DNA of 64,000 bases. Origin: Thiodiazotropha sp050305635 (lineage in GTDB: Bacteria > Pseudomonadota > Gammaproteobacteria > Chromatiales > Chromatiaceae). The notes below the pieces were generated by a model. It had not been told where the DNA came from, made no database searches, and saw only the letters and a program-made list of their open reading frames with translations. The stretch's first letter is position 1; each line of letters begins with the position of its first letter. Of the stretch, positions 51,562 through 62,123 are shown piece after piece. The DNA lies in NCBI GenBank assembly GCA_050305635.1, contig JBNLFS010000096.1, positions 34,632 through 98,631 of the forward strand, read 5' to 3'. Both the position numbers and the translations under genes were made by a program.

Positions 51562-53466
51562 ATGAATACCGCATCATGCGCGACGGATCTGCAAAAAGCC
51601 CGCAAATATTTTCTCGAGCATGGCGATTGCCCGCAGGGTGTCATCAATGAACGCGTTGCCCGCTCTTGGCAGCGGAGCCTTGCCGCGGGACTCACACCCA
51701 CGGGCCGCATGAGCGAAATGGAACACTTCACAGGCAATCGCCTGAGTGGCGTCCTGTCGCGTAACCAAGACCTGCTTGCCCATGCCCGCCCGGTGATGGA
51801 GTACCTCTACGATCAGATGCGGGACAGCCATAGCATGATCATTCTGACCGACCGGCGTGCCACACTCATGAAAACACTGGGTGATGTGGACTTTCTAACC
51901 AAAGCCGAACGGGTGGCGCTGTCGGTCGGTGCGTCCTGGCAGGAACAGGTTCGAGGCACCAATGCCATCGGCACGGCTCTCGCCGAAACGGACAGTATTG
52001 AGATTATCGGCGCAGAGCATTATCTGGAACGCAACGGATTTCTCACCTGTGCGGCGGCTCCCATCATGGCCGGCGATGCCACCTTAATGGGCGTAATCGA
52101 TGTCTCCGGCGATTACCGCAACCGCCACCCCCATACCCTGGGGCTGGTCAGCATGGCTGCGCGGATGATCGAGAATCGACTGATTCTCACCGACGATCGT
52201 CATTCAATGTGTCTGCGTTTACATGCCGATCCACATGGTATTGGCACCGTTGCGGAGGGGATTGTCACCCTCTCGGAGGATGGCATCGTGACCGGCGCCA
52301 ATCGCGCAGGACTCGCCATGCTGGGTCTCAACGCCCTCGATCTGGATGTGATGCCCCTGTACCGGGTGTTCACAACAGGTTTCGAGGCGTTCCTCTCATG
52401 GCATCGGCGTCACCCGGATCAGGCCATGCAGGCACAACTGCGGGATGGCAGCCGATTGTTCACGCGGGTACAGATGGAGCGGCGAAGGACTCTCCCCCAG
52501 GCGGCCGCGCCCGTGAGCAAAACCGAAGCAGACGCGCTGGCGCTGCTCGACAGTGGCGATGCCGTGTGGCGTAAGGCGGCCGATAAGGCGCGACGAATTC
52601 TCGGCAAACCGATTCCTTTGTTGATTCAGGGGGAGTCGGGTGTTGGTAAAGAGTATTTCGCGCGGGCGGTACATGACAGTGGCCCGCGAAAGAAAGGTCC
52701 CTTTGTTGCCATCAACTGTGCCGCTCTGCCGGAGAATCTTGTAGAGGCCGAGCTGTTTGGATATTGCGCCGGGGCGTTTACCGGGGCGCGGCGCGAGGGC
52801 TATCAGGGTCGCTTGCGCGAAGCGCACGGCGGCACCCTGTTTCTCGATGAGATTGGCGACATGCCATTAGCGATGCAGACCCGTCTGTTGCGCGTACTCC
52901 AGGAGCGCTCGGTCACGCCGCTGGGAGGCGGCAAGACGATCGAGGTGGATTTTTCCCTGATCTGCGCGACGCATCACAAGCTCAGCGAAGAAGTCCACAA
53001 GGGGTTATTCCGTCAAGATCTCTACTACCGTATCAACGGGCTTGCGGTAAGTCTGCCCGCGCTCCGTGAACGCAGCGATCTACCCGTGCTGACGCAACGT
53101 GTTCTGCAGGAGATCAACCCGGATCGTAGTGTTTACCTTTCAACCCGCCTGCTTCCCCTGTTTGCGGCTCATCCCTGGCCGGGCAATCTGCGTCAGTACG
53201 TCAACGTGCTGCGCACCGCCAGCGCCATGCTGGATGATCACGAGCATTGTATTGACCTGCAGCATCTCGCGGATGATCTGATCGAGGAGCTATCGGAAAA
53301 GCCGAGGATTTCCGCGGAACCCAGCAATTTGTCTCGAAATCTCAAGCAGCTATCCCTCACGACGATTCGAAGCACCCTGGAAGAGTGCGGCGGCAATGTC
53401 TCCAAGACAGCGCGTATCCTGGGTATCAGTCGGCAAACGCTGTATCGCAAATTAAAATCCAGCTAA
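51562..53466 (+). CDS. acoR: Sigma-54-dependent activator AcoR-type
   Basis: 634 residues. An N-terminal GAF-like sensor (about 60-210) contains SWQEQVRGTNAIGTALAE. A PAS-like segment lies at about 225-300. The AAA+ core has Walker A GESGVGKE (357-364), the sigma-54 contact loop GAFTGA (404-409) and Walker B GGTLFLDEIGD. A Fis-type HTH is at the end (GGNVSKTARILGISRQTLYRKL). This architecture is AcoR. It is expected to activate the divergent aldehyde dehydrogenase-DUF779 genes with RpoN when aldehydes or acetoin-like signals are present. GAGGA precedes the start. The operon ends in a MITE element. Confidence 0.93.
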   Translation: MNTASCATDLQKARKYFLEHGDCPQGVINERVARSWQRSLAAGLTPTGRMSEMEHFTGNRLSGVLSRNQDLLAHARPVMEYLYDQMRDSHSMIILTDRRATLMKTLGDVDFLTKAERVALSVGASWQEQVRGTNAIGTALAETDSIEIIGAEHYLERNGFLTCAAAPIMAGDATLMGVIDVSGDYRNRHPHTLGLVSMAARMIENRLILTDDRHSMCLRLHADPHGIGTVAEGIVTLSEDGIVTGANRAGLAMLGLNALDLDVMPLYRVFTTGFEAFLSWHRRHPDQAMQAQLRDGSRLFTRVQMERRRTLPQAAAPVSKTEADALALLDSGDAVWRKAADKARRILGKPIPLLIQGESGVGKEYFARAVHDSGPRKKGPFVAINCAALPENLVEAELFGYCAGAFTGARREGYQGRLREAHGGTLFLDEIGDMPLAMQTRLLRVLQERSVTPLGGGKTIEVDFSLICATHHKLSEEVHKGLFRQDLYYRINGLAVSLPALRERSDLPVLTQRVLQEINPDRSVYLSTRLLPLFAAHPWPGNLRQYVNVLRTASAMLDDHEHCIDLQHLADDLIEELSEKPRISAEPSNLSRNLKQLSLTTIRSTLEECGGNVSKTARILGISRQTLYRKLKSS

Positions 53467-53473
53467 CACGCTG

Positions 53474-53633
53474 TTATTAACCCGGCCACCAAATATGTCG
53501 TCTTCGGGGCTTCAAGCATGTCCTTGATCAAGGCTTGGCTCGCGGAGAAGGGTCGCTCCCTTGTCAAGAGCCAAAACGCAGAGCAAAGGCATGCTTCGGC
53601 TGAATACGACATATTTGGTGGCCGGGTTAATAA
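53474..53633. mobile_element. MITE-like element, outer copy B, uninterrupted
   Basis: 160 bp with inverted ends: TTATTAACCCGGCCACC (left) and GGTGGCCGGGTTAATAA (right). Its interior matches the reverse complement of the left part of copy A at 28821-29152 (TTGGCTCTTGACAAGGGAGC type run). It has no coding capacity, although a spurious frame crosses it. Confidence 0.8.
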
Positions 53634-53637
53634 AACC

Positions 53638-53728
53638 TGCTCAGAGGGTAGGATTCTGCTGCGAAACTGCCTGAATACGCTTGTTTACTCCGGTATGCCT
53701 CGCTTACTCGGTGAATTTCAACGGGCTG
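53638..53728. repeat. Degenerate relative of the inner palindromic element
   Basis: GCTCAGAGGGTAGGATTCTG, GCCTGAATACGCTTGTTTACT and GAATTTCAACGGGCTGTC follow in order, paralleling the inner element at 28961-29101 (CTCAGACGGTACGATCCTGC, GCCTCAGAATGCTCATTTACT, GAATTTTGACAGCCTGC) with gaps. It abuts the outer element and the end of the DUF5666 gene. Confidence 0.55.
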
Positions 53729-55180
53729 TCAATCGTCTTCTTCGTCGTCATGATCATCTTCATCCTCATGATCATCATGATCATCGTAATCGTCTTCATC
53801 CTCATCCAGTTCGATTCGGGTGGCGATCAGTACTCCGTCAAGGTAATCGCCAAAGGCTTCAACTCGGCTTTCGCCGGTATAGGACACCCTGGAGACATCG
53901 ACAAGCACGCCGAATATGCGGATGGTGTTGGCATCAACGGCCTCAGCAGGCCCCTCGATTTCGCCATTGTAGCTCCGTGGTGAGCGCTGGCGTTCCAGTT
54001 TACTGGCGATCAGCATTCCGTCCTGGGTAAACACTCGGGCTTCCAGGTAGTCCGTGTCGTTGAGCTCCGCCAGAGTAAAGCTCGACTCGTCTTCGAGGTC
54101 ACTGTCCAAGATGGTGCTTCGAGTAACCTGAATGGTCTGTCCGAGCAGTACCAGGGTATCCCCCTGGACATCGATCAGACGGCTATCGATCCGGCCGCCC
54201 ATTTCGCCGCGCTCGGAATCCTCCTCATAGCGCAGCTCGATCTCCCTCGCAATCAGGGTGGTGCCCTGCATTTCACCCTTCACTTCGACAACGCGGCCCA
54301 GGATGAGGCGGTCGGTGGCTCCGCTGTAGTCGGTGGCCGAGGCATCGACCCATTGGCCGTTGACGGCAAACCGGTCTTGCGCATCCAAAGCCGTGGTGAT
54401 GCGTCCTTCGATCTCTACCGATTCCCCGTCCTGCGCCACGGGCGAGGGACCCTGCCCCAGGATCTCGAGGGTCTCCGCCTCGAAAGCGGATCCAATGAAT
54501 CGGCTGCCGGTGACCGTCACGAGCGCCCCTTCGGCCGGTAAGGTCATCGATGCATCCAGACTGACGGGCAGCTGTCCGATGTAGAATGTGGTGTCTGATG
54601 GATCGAGCGCCAGGCCGGTGACCTGCAGGGTTTCACCACCCCAGGCGAGGCTCCGCACCGCAATCCGGGTGGCCAGTATCTCGCCGCCGCCATCCGTGAA
54701 TCCGCTGACTTCCAACACGGCGTTGACCGGCAGGGTCTCCATGGGGGTGGCATCGAGGGGATTGTCGTAGACCGTGTCCGGATCCACGTGGACGATCTGC
54801 CCCATCACATCGAACGCGCTGCCGCTGCTGATTCGGTTGGCCTCGATCACTCCGATGATCTGACTGCTGTAGGTCACCTGGTAGGCCTCGCCCGTGACGC
54901 CATCGGGGTTGATGGTTCCGTTGACCCGCACCACCATGCCCACAGCGATGTCCTGCTGCGTTGCGGATCGGTCGTCGACCTGGAACTCGGCCTGGTCCGT
55001 CTCATACTCGATGCCGTTGACGAAGATCGAACCGTAGCCGGTTACCCGGCCCTGGCTCACGCCGGTGCCGCCAATGCCCCCCTCGGCCACCTGGCCGTCG
55101 CCACCACCGCCACAGCTGACCAGAAGAATCAGGATTGCGGTGTACAGAAACAGCTGGAGTGGGTGGATAGGGTTAGGCAT
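53729..55180 (-). CDS. DUF5666-domain lipoprotein with Asp/Glu/His-rich tail
   Basis: 483 residues from the ATG at 55180. The lipobox is LLVSC (Cys23), followed by a glycine run. Several DUF5666-like beta repeats occur, for example GSIFVNGIEYETDQAEFQVD and GVIEANRISSGSAFDVMGQIV. The last 27 residues are almost entirely Asp, Glu and His (DEDEDDYDDHDDHEDE then DDHDDEEDD), a probable metal-binding tail. It lies 4 bp after the DUF6502 gene stop, so they are cotranscribed. Function unknown. Confidence 0.85.
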   Translation of the reverse strand: MPNPIHPLQLFLYTAILILLVSCGGGGDGQVAEGGIGGTGVSQGRVTGYGSIFVNGIEYETDQAEFQVDDRSATQQDIAVGMVVRVNGTINPDGVTGEAYQVTYSSQIIGVIEANRISSGSAFDVMGQIVHVDPDTVYDNPLDATPMETLPVNAVLEVSGFTDGGGEILATRIAVRSLAWGGETLQVTGLALDPSDTTFYIGQLPVSLDASMTLPAEGALVTVTGSRFIGSAFEAETLEILGQGPSPVAQDGESVEIEGRITTALDAQDRFAVNGQWVDASATDYSGATDRLILGRVVEVKGEMQGTTLIAREIELRYEEDSERGEMGGRIDSRLIDVQGDTLVLLGQTIQVTRSTILDSDLEDESSFTLAELNDTDYLEARVFTQDGMLIASKLERQRSPRSYNGEIEGPAEAVDANTIRIFGVLVDVSRVSYTGESRVEAFGDYLDGVLIATRIELDEDEDDYDDHDDHEDEDDHDDEEDD

Positions 55181-55184
55181 AAGT

Positions 55185-55994
55185 TCAGACGTCCCGTTCA
55201 AAGTAGTAAATGCCGATTCCGGCCTGTTTGCGTCCTGTGCCCTCGATCCCGGGGGCCAGGTCCCGATCGTATTGTGAGAGGTATTTGTCGCAGGCCACCA
55301 ACAGGGCCTGAGCCCGCTCAGCGCTCATGCTGCGGAGTTCCGGCAGAGCCTCCGCGGGCAGATTGTTGTAGGAAACCTTGCGCTGGAAATAGGGGGTTTG
55401 CGATTTTGCCTGCAGATTGTGATCGATGGTGGCGATCAGAAGCTCCACGTCAGTGCCCAGAATGTGCAGTTTGCTGGCCTCGTCGGTGCGCGGGATGTAT
55501 CCGTCGCTGAGCAGGGTGATTTTGCCGTTTTCGTCCTTGGCGATGGTCCCCACCCGCGCCAGTTCGTCGTAGATCGCCCGGGGCGGCACGTCGCCGCTGT
55601 GTTCCCGAACCAGATCGCTGAAATTGTGTTTGCCCTTATCGAAATGCAGCGGTGCGGGGGCGCCCTTTTTGGTCTGGAACCGCTCATCCCGCAGCCAGCC
55701 TGAAATGACCCGGGCGGCGCGGTTGTACTGGTGGGCGATCGCGCTGTCATCCGGGGTTTCGATCTTCTGCAGGCGGCTCACCTCCTTGCGGGTGAGGCCG
55801 GTGATGACGGAGACCCGGGAGACGGTCTGTTTGCGCCCCGCGATGCCGAATTCCCGGGAGGCGACATCCATGAACGTCCACTTGCTCAAATCGGCGAAAT
55901 CTCCATAGGTGAAGCCGTTGCGCAGCATGAGCCGGACCAGTGGTCTTAGCAGTTTCAGGATGGAGGAAGTGAGTACTTTGCGGATCTCGTCCAT
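55185..55994 (-). CDS. DUF6502 family protein
   Basis: 269 residues. I recognise the family by the pattern LRPLVRLMLRNGFTYGDFADLSKWTFMDVA and GRKQTVSRVSVITGLTRKEVSRL, a segment that looks like a winged-helix or HTH DNA-binding region. No catalytic motif is seen. It is often found with DUF5666 proteins, as here, 4 bp upstream of that gene. A transcriptional or assembly role is inferred only from the HTH-like segment. The minus-strand gene is convergent with nothing and divergent from gatC. Confidence 0.8.
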   Translation of the reverse strand: MDEIRKVLTSSILKLLRPLVRLMLRNGFTYGDFADLSKWTFMDVASREFGIAGRKQTVSRVSVITGLTRKEVSRLQKIETPDDSAIAHQYNRAARVISGWLRDERFQTKKGAPAPLHFDKGKHNFSDLVREHSGDVPPRAIYDELARVGTIAKDENGKITLLSDGYIPRTDEASKLHILGTDVELLIATIDHNLQAKSQTPYFQRKVSYNNLPAEALPELRSMSAERAQALLVACDKYLSQYDRDLAPGIEGTGRKQAGIGIYYFERDV

Positions 55995-56365
55995 AGCGTC
56001 TGTCTTACTGTTGCGTGACGGTGTTTATTAATCCGACTGTACGGCTGAATCGGTACGAATGTCGTTGATATTTATCGATTCTGTCGAAGTTTGACCCAAG
56101 CGTCAGGCTGAGTAGTCCGGTGAGCGCGCACGCGGCTTCAAGTAAGGGGCGTGACCGTTCAGATGGGAAAATTCTCCCAATACTGCTTTGGCAATTATAG
56201 TGCTGCCAGGGTGTTGCGACAATTGGCAACCTCGGTTTTTATGCAATCCTGTGATGCAGGTCAGCATCTGATCATGGTGCTAAGGCCTGGCTTGAGGCGT
56301 CGAACATGTATCCCCGGGGGATTGTGTGTTAGATTCCTCTCTTTTTCGAACCAGGAATCATCCGC
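55995..56365. other. Spacer between DUF6502 gene and gatC
   Basis: About 370 bp, no supported gene. It should hold divergent promoters for the DUF6502-DUF5666 pair and for gatCAB. It is the right edge of the accessory block. GATC-TGGG-type hairpin-like sequence TGGGAAAATTCTCCCA lies near 56163, possibly an operator. Confidence 0.4.
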
Positions 56366-56653
56366 ATGTCACTTGATCGTTCCGACGTTGAGAAGATCGC
56401 TCATCTCGCGCGAATGGCGCTGGATGAGTCGCAGATCGATAACTACGCCTCCGAGTTGAGCAACATCCTCGCCCTGGTGGAGCAACTGGAACAGGCGGAT
56501 ACCTCCGGTATCGAGCCCATGTCCCATCCCCTGCACATGGCCCAGCGTCTGCGTGACGATGAAGTCACCGAAACCAATCGTCGGGAGGCCAATCAGGCGA
56601 TTGCGCCGCAAGTGGAGAACGGGCTCTACCTGGTACCCAAGGTAATCGAATAG
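56366..56653 (+). CDS. gatC: Aspartyl/glutamyl-tRNA amidotransferase subunit C
   Basis: 95 residues, the usual GatC length. It begins MSLDRSDVEKIAHLARMAL and ends with the C-terminal belt EANQAIAPQVENGLYLVPKVIE. GatC stabilises GatA in the GatCAB complex, which converts Glu-tRNA(Gln) or Asp-tRNA(Asn) to the amidated forms. It is first in gatCAB. In relatives gatC lies next to mreB. Confidence 0.97.
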   Translation: MSLDRSDVEKIAHLARMALDESQIDNYASELSNILALVEQLEQADTSGIEPMSHPLHMAQRLRDDEVTETNRREANQAIAPQVENGLYLVPKVIE

Positions 56654-56748
56654 GGCGCACCCGTCCCCATCGCAGCGGTGATCCTTTCCGGTTTCCGCCC
56701 AAGGGACAGAACCTGTCAGCCTACGTTTAACAGGCAGTAACTCAGACC

Positions 56749-58206
56749 ATGCATACGAAAACCATTGTCGAGCTGGGCGCCGGACTCAAGGCCGGCGAAT
56801 TTACCAGTGTTGAATTGACCCGGCACTTTCTTGAGCGGATCGAGCGTCTCAATGGCGAGCTCAACGCTTTCGTGACGGTCACGCCGGAAACCGCCCTGCA
56901 GGAGGCCGAGGCCGCTGATCGCCTGCTTCAGTCCGCTCAGGCGGGGCCATTGACCGGCATCCCCATCGCACAGAAGGACATCTTCTGCACCCAGGGTGTG
57001 AAAACCAGCTGCGGATCGCGCATGCTGGATAATTTTATCTCACCCTACGACGCCACCGTGGTGGAGCGCCTCAAACAGGCGGGCATCGTCTCTCTGGGCA
57101 AGGCCAATATGGACGAGTTCGCCATGGGTTCCTCCAACGAAACCAGTTTCTACGGACCTGTGCGCAATCCCTGGGACCGGAGCCGTGTGCCTGGCGGATC
57201 TTCCGGTGGTTCGGCGGCCGCGGTCGCGGCGCGCATGGCGGTGGCCGCCACCGGTACCGATACCGGCGGTTCGATCCGCCAGCCGGCGGCCCTGTGCGGT
57301 CTGACCGGGCTCAAGCCCACCTACGGCCGGGTCTCCCGTTTCGGCATGATCGCCTTCGCCTCAAGCCTGGATCAGGCCGGACCCATGGCCCAGAGTGCGG
57401 AGGATGCGGCGCTGCTGCTGCAGGCCATCGCGGGGTTCGATACCTGGGATTCCACCTGCGCCAATGAACCGGTGCCCGACTATTCCGCAACGCTGAACGA
57501 TTCCCTGGAGGGACTGCGGATCGGTTTGCCCGTGGAGTATTTCGGCGAGGGCCTGGATCCGGCGATTGCCGCCAGCATCCAGGCGGCGATCGATGTCTAC
57601 AAGGGGCTGGGCGCCGAAGTGGTGGAGATCAGTCTGCCCAACAGCGCCCTGGCGGTGCCCACCTATTATGTGGTGGCGCCCGCGGAGTGCTCCTCCAATC
57701 TCTCCCGCTTCGACGGGGTGCGATTCGGTTACCGCTGTGAGGACCCGAAGGATCTCGAGGATCTCTACAAGCGTTCCCGGGGCGAGGGTTTCGGCGCGGA
57801 GGTGAAACGCCGCATCATGATCGGCACCTATGCGCTTTCGGCGGGTTACTACGATGCTTATTACCTAAAGGCCCAGCAGACCCGCCACCTGATCTCCGAC
57901 GATTTCAGCCAGGCGTTTGCAAAGGTCGATGTGATCATGGGGCCCACCTCGCCGGCGACCGCTTTCGGTCTGGGTGAGAAGACCGACGATCCGGTTACCA
58001 TGTACCTCAACGACATCTACACCATCGCCGCCAACCTGGCCGGTCTGCCGGCTCTGTCGCTGCCGGTGGAGCCGGTCAACGGTCTGCCGGTGGGGCTGCA
58101 GATTGTGGGTAACTATTTCGCCGAGGGGAAACTGCTGAACGTGGCGCACCGCTATCAGCAGGAAACCCGGTGGCATCGGCAGATGCCGGAAGAATACGTT
58201 TTTTGA
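56749..58206 (+). CDS. gatA: Aspartyl/glutamyl-tRNA amidotransferase subunit A
   Basis: 485 residues. The amidase signature carries the Ser-cis-Ser-Lys triad in GIPIAQKDIF (Lys) and PGGSSGGSAAAVAARM with GTDTGGSIRQPAALCG (Ser-Ser). GatA hydrolyses glutamine and channels ammonia to GatB. It starts 95 bp after gatC and lies 137 bp before gatB; that gap holds AT-rich repeats. Confidence 0.98.
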   Translation: MHTKTIVELGAGLKAGEFTSVELTRHFLERIERLNGELNAFVTVTPETALQEAEAADRLLQSAQAGPLTGIPIAQKDIFCTQGVKTSCGSRMLDNFISPYDATVVERLKQAGIVSLGKANMDEFAMGSSNETSFYGPVRNPWDRSRVPGGSSGGSAAAVAARMAVAATGTDTGGSIRQPAALCGLTGLKPTYGRVSRFGMIAFASSLDQAGPMAQSAEDAALLLQAIAGFDTWDSTCANEPVPDYSATLNDSLEGLRIGLPVEYFGEGLDPAIAASIQAAIDVYKGLGAEVVEISLPNSALAVPTYYVVAPAECSSNLSRFDGVRFGYRCEDPKDLEDLYKRSRGEGFGAEVKRRIMIGTYALSAGYYDAYYLKAQQTRHLISDDFSQAFAKVDVIMGPTSPATAFGLGEKTDDPVTMYLNDIYTIAANLAGLPALSLPVEPVNGLPVGLQIVGNYFAEGKLLNVAHRYQQETRWHRQMPEEYVF

Positions 58207-58343
58207 ATTATGAATTATGAATTTTAAATTATGAATTGAGGTACTCGCTTCGCTCGCCTTTTTCATAATTTAAAAAACGTGCGCAAAGCGCACACATCAA
58301 TTCAAAATTCAAAATTGAAAATTCAAAATTACTGAGAAAAGTT
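58207..58343. repeat. AT-rich palindromic spacer between gatA and gatB
   Basis: ATTATGAATTATGAATTTTAAATT on the left and AATTCAAAATTCAAAATT with AATTGAAAATTCAAAATT on the right flank a GC-containing centre; the whole can fold back on itself. Left part written in pieces. Composition is sharply AT-rich relative to gatA and gatB. It may control gatB mRNA, but the basis is only symmetry. Confidence 0.6.
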
Positions 58344-59777
<1,434 letters not shown>

Positions 59778-59885
59778 TCGGGTAACCCGCATCAATTTGC
59801 ATGCGGATGGATGCAGCGGCAGCAGGCAGATCGGCGCAACACGGTCGCCCCGTGGGGGCGGTGACACAGTTTGAGGGTTAACACG

Positions 59886-62099
59886 ATGGCGGTATCCGGA
59901 TGGCTTAAAAGCGGACTGGTGTTGTTGTTCTGTTCGCCGCCGATGCTGCAGGCCGCACTGTGGCAGGACCAGCCTCCCGCCGAACCCGAGGTGTCCGCAC
60001 GCAGTGTGGCGCCTGTGTACTACCGGGCGCTCACGCTGAACCGGGATGGGATGCAGGTGCTGCTGGATCAGTCCCCCCTGGAGAACGGGATCCTGCAAAC
60101 CGGTGGCGAACCCTTGGAGTTGCCCCTGCCGAAGGGGGGATTCATCCGCTTGTACGTAGAGGCCTCGCCGGTGATGGCCCCTGAACTGGCCACGCGTTAT
60201 CCGGCGATACGCACCTACCGGGTGCGGGGTGTGGACCAGGCCGGGGTCACCGGGCGGGTGGATCTCACCCCTCTGGGCTTTCACGCCCTGCTCAACACCC
60301 CCTCAGGCAGTGTGTTCATCGACCCCGACGGCAACGGGGGTTATCGCAGCTTTTACAAACAGGATTACGCACGAGCCAATCCCCAGGCGGGTCAGGCCCA
60401 TGTGTGCCACCATCCGCAGCATGCGCCGGGAGCGCTCAAGGCCTGGCGCTCGTCGAACCTGCAGCCGGCCGCCCGAACCCTGAGCGGCAGCCAGCGCCGT
60501 ATCTACCGTCTCGCGGTGGCGGCGACCGGGGAGTATACCGACTATTTCGGTGGCCGCACCGACCTGGCCCTGGCGCAGATCGTCACGGCCATCAACCGGG
60601 TCAACCAGATCTACGGCAGGGATCTTGCGGTACAGTTTCAACTGGTCGGCAACAATGACCGGATCATCTACCGTGACGCGGACTCAGATCCCTACACCCA
60701 TCGCGCCGACGCCATCCCGACCATGCTTGAGGAGAACCAGCAGACTCTGGATTACATCCTCGGCAGCCGCCAATATGACATCGGTCACCTGTTCGGCCTG
60801 GTCGGCGGCGGACTCGCCACCCTGGGTTCCGCCTGTATGGATTACAAGGCCCAGGCCTACACCGGAACTCCGCAGCCCGACAGCGATGTGTTCTACATCG
60901 ATTTCGTGGCCCATGAACTGGGTCACCAGCTTAACGCCAACCACTCTTTCAACGGCACCAGCGCCAACTGTGGCGGGATCAATCGGAATCCACCCACCGC
61001 CATGGAGCCGGGCAGCGGTTCCACGATCATGAGCTACGCCGGGATCTGCGGCGACGAGGACCTGCAGGCCCATTCGGATGCCACCTTCCATGCGGTGAGC
61101 ATCCAGGAGATGCATGAATTCATCACCACCGGCAGCGGTCATCGCTGCGGTGCGCTGGTGAGTACCGGCAACACCGCACCCGTGGTGGATGCGGGGGCGA
61201 TGGGTGACGACGGACCTTACAGCCTGCCTATCGGCACCCCGTTCCGGCTCACCGGTCAGGCCCAGGATGCGGAGGGCGACCCGCTCTCCTACCAGTGGGA
61301 CGAGATGGATGCGGGCGGGGACAGCGGCGCCACCGATGCGCAGACCATCGGCACCGACATCCCCGGCCAGCCCAATCCCCTATTCCGATCCTTTCGCCCC
61401 AAATCGAGTCCGGAACGCTACGTGCCCCGTCTCAGCACCCTGCTGAGCGGCCAGTTCGATATGGGTGAAACCCTGCCGGAGACCGATCGGGCGCTGAATT
61501 TCCGGCTCACCGTTCGGGACGGTGCGTCCGGGGTGGGGGACGATGATCTGAGGATTCAGGTGGATCCCAGTCTCGGGGTGTTCGCGGTGACCGGTGGATC
61601 GCTGAACAATGGGGGCATCTTCTCCGCGGGGTCGACCCAGTCCATCCATTGGTCCGTGTCGGGCACCGATCAGGAGTGCCAGCAACTGAAGATCAGTCTG
61701 CTCAGCCTCAACGACGCGGATACTCCGACGCGCTACTGCGACTTGAACGATGCTGGCCTGGAGGTGCTCGATCTGGGGGACTTCCCCAATATCGGCATGG
61801 CGACAGTGACCCTGCCGAACGCCGGCCTGCGGAATGGACGGATCATGCTGTCCTGTAACACGGGACTGTTCTTCAACCTCTCCCATGAAAACATCCGCAT
61901 CCTGGCCCCGGGTATGATCGCCAGCGATTGCAAACCCATCGACGGGGAGGATCGGGAGCACGGCACGGTCTTCACCGATGCGGACAGTGCGGCGAAGTTC
62001 GACAGTCCGGGAGGCGGGGGGGCGTTGTGGTTTCTGAACCTGCTGCTTGGGGTGTTTGCATTGGGTTCGATCAGGTCCACTCGCAGTAGAGGACACTAA
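59886..62099 (+). CDS. Secreted M12B-like metalloprotease with GlyGly-CTERM tail
   Basis: 737 residues from the ATG at 59886 (GAGGG ahead; a TTG at 59871 is less likely). Signal peptide about 1-25. A pro-domain follows, then a reprolysin-type catalytic domain with HELGHQLNANH (His343, Glu344, His347, His353) and the Met-turn IMSYAGICG. Fibronectin/cadherin-like region with Asp-rich AEGDPLSYQWDE follows. The C terminus is a GlyGly-CTERM sorting signal: glycines, then a hydrophobic span about 713-728 (WFLNLLLGVFALGS) and a short basic tail RSTRSRGH. A rhombosortase is encoded 0.4 kb away. It is convergent with that operon. Confidence 0.9.
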   Translation: MAVSGWLKSGLVLLFCSPPMLQAALWQDQPPAEPEVSARSVAPVYYRALTLNRDGMQVLLDQSPLENGILQTGGEPLELPLPKGGFIRLYVEASPVMAPELATRYPAIRTYRVRGVDQAGVTGRVDLTPLGFHALLNTPSGSVFIDPDGNGGYRSFYKQDYARANPQAGQAHVCHHPQHAPGALKAWRSSNLQPAARTLSGSQRRIYRLAVAATGEYTDYFGGRTDLALAQIVTAINRVNQIYGRDLAVQFQLVGNNDRIIYRDADSDPYTHRADAIPTMLEENQQTLDYILGSRQYDIGHLFGLVGGGLATLGSACMDYKAQAYTGTPQPDSDVFYIDFVAHELGHQLNANHSFNGTSANCGGINRNPPTAMEPGSGSTIMSYAGICGDEDLQAHSDATFHAVSIQEMHEFITTGSGHRCGALVSTGNTAPVVDAGAMGDDGPYSLPIGTPFRLTGQAQDAEGDPLSYQWDEMDAGGDSGATDAQTIGTDIPGQPNPLFRSFRPKSSPERYVPRLSTLLSGQFDMGETLPETDRALNFRLTVRDGASGVGDDDLRIQVDPSLGVFAVTGGSLNNGGIFSAGSTQSIHWSVSGTDQECQQLKISLLSLNDADTPTRYCDLNDAGLEVLDLGDFPNIGMATVTLPNAGLRNGRIMLSCNTGLFFNLSHENIRILAPGMIASDCKPIDGEDREHGTVFTDADSAAKFDSPGGGGALWFLNLLLGVFALGSIRSTRSRGH

Positions 62100-62123
62100 G
62101 GCGGAACGAAGACGAATTCGGAG

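Noticed and set aside
53518..54030. Plus-strand frame crossing the MITE and the DUF5666 3' end
   Set aside because: It starts inside a palindromic element and is antisense to a real gene; its His-rich part is the complement of the acidic tail.
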